From assembly GCA_019155185.1 (NCBI GenBank), contig CM032809.1:3901621-3965620 (forward strand): 64,000 nt of DNA, given 5' to 3'. Below, piece after piece: positions 63,401-64,000 of this stretch; position 1 is the first letter of the stretch, and each line of letters opens with the position of its first letter. This DNA is from Beaufortia kweichowensis. Lineage: Eukaryota; Chordata; Actinopteri; Cypriniformes; Gastromyzontidae. Under the pieces are notes generated by a model. The model did no database searches, was not told where the DNA came from, and worked only from the letters and a program-made list of their open reading frames with translations. A program made the translations under genes and the position numbers.

Positions 63401-64000
63401 CAAATCATGTTTTATAATGTGTAACTGTTTTTAAAATTATTGTCTTAAAAACATGCTCACAGAGTGAGAAAAAGTGAGATGTGGTGCATTAGCCACAAGA
63501 TGTCTATATACATTTGACCAACAATAAAAATAATAACAGGTTTTAAAAAAAGACAAGAACATGTCTTAAGCTTTATGTCGTAACCTGTTAACCGTCACCA
63601 TTTCAACACTTGGGTTATTTCACTATTCACTTCAATATTTTATAGTTCAATTTTAAATCTAATCATGACAAACTATTGATGGAAAGGTCTAAGACTAAAT
63701 AACAAATATTTGACAAATGTTCCTAACGATAAACAAAGTGAAATATAATATTGTTTTAAAAACACCTAAATTTATACCTAAGTGTATACTCAATATGTGC
63801 ATTGACAGTTAACAGGTTAAACAAAAATGACAGCAAAATTAGTTGCAGTGGACTGTAGGGCAGTATAGGCTTATAATATAAAAATAATTATATGGACATA
63901 ATTTAAAAATGAATACAATAATATATTGACTGTATTATGAATATTTGCCATGTCTATTAAATGATTTACTTGTTTGTCACAATGATGCGTCTTAAATTTT
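60412..64000 (-). other. vps50: vps50 intron up to the right edge
   Basis: No further vps50 exon was recognised in the last 3.6 kb. The stretch contains one promoter-like start on the plus strand at 62570-62645, listed separately. The rest is AT-rich. Confidence 0.45.
62584..62642 (+). other. candidate first exon with YY1-like start, antisense to vps50
   Basis: AAAATGGCGGCGCTGGGAGA is a strong start context and a YY1-type motif. It opens a frame, MAALGETGRAASHDFTGTQ, that runs 59 bases into a good donor, AAAG|GTGAGC. Such layouts are typical of first exons of broadly expressed genes. It lies inside a vps50 intron on the other strand, and no following exon is seen, so it may be chance or the start of an antisense transcript. 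Confidence 0.25.

Overview
The window looks like nuclear DNA of a teleost fish, most likely a cyprinid. It is AT-rich, the genes are split by GT-AG introns, microsatellites are long, and several interspersed repeats are of types common in carp-like fish. The species cannot be told from the sequence alone. Nearly all long open frames are chance; the real coding sequence is in short exons recognised from protein similarity and splice sites.

Layout: (1) 1-4257, minus strand: the first two coding exons of a mitochondrial acyl-CoA dehydrogenase-like gene that continues off the left edge, with an NRF1-type site just upstream of its start codon. (2) 5274-5628, minus: gngt1, the rod transducin gamma subunit, with a TATA box and a cluster of CRX-like TAATC cores. 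(3) 6828-8667, plus: tfpi2, a secreted protein with three Kunitz domains in five exons. (4) 12862-43664, plus: calcr, a class B calcitonin-family GPCR, with a 5' noncoding exon, a 14 kb first intron, a signal peptide exon, a duplicated hormone-binding ectodomain and seven transmembrane helices. mir-489 lies in the intron after the signal peptide exon. (5) 43665-55160: calcr 3' UTR and intergenic DNA, with one weak exon-like island. (6) 55161-60411, minus: the last three exons of vps50 (syndetin), which continues off the right edge; its introns hold a TATATC-type satellite and a dead Tc1-like transposon.

The order vps50 - calcr (with mir-489) - tfpi2 - gngt1, with calcr and vps50 convergent and tfpi2 and gngt1 divergent, matches the human 7q21 block as I know it. 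This supports calling the receptor calcr although its transmembrane region and tail look partly like calcrl. The genes do not form a pathway: they cover phototransduction, extracellular protease control, calcium-hormone signalling, endosomal recycling and mitochondrial acyl-CoA oxidation.

The most notable points are the two complete, phase-symmetric hormone-binding cassettes in calcr, an 81-nt stop-free in-frame intron next to its TM7 exon, the conserved intronic mir-489, and the Asn at the P1 position of tfpi2 Kunitz domain 1 while domain 2 carries Arg.
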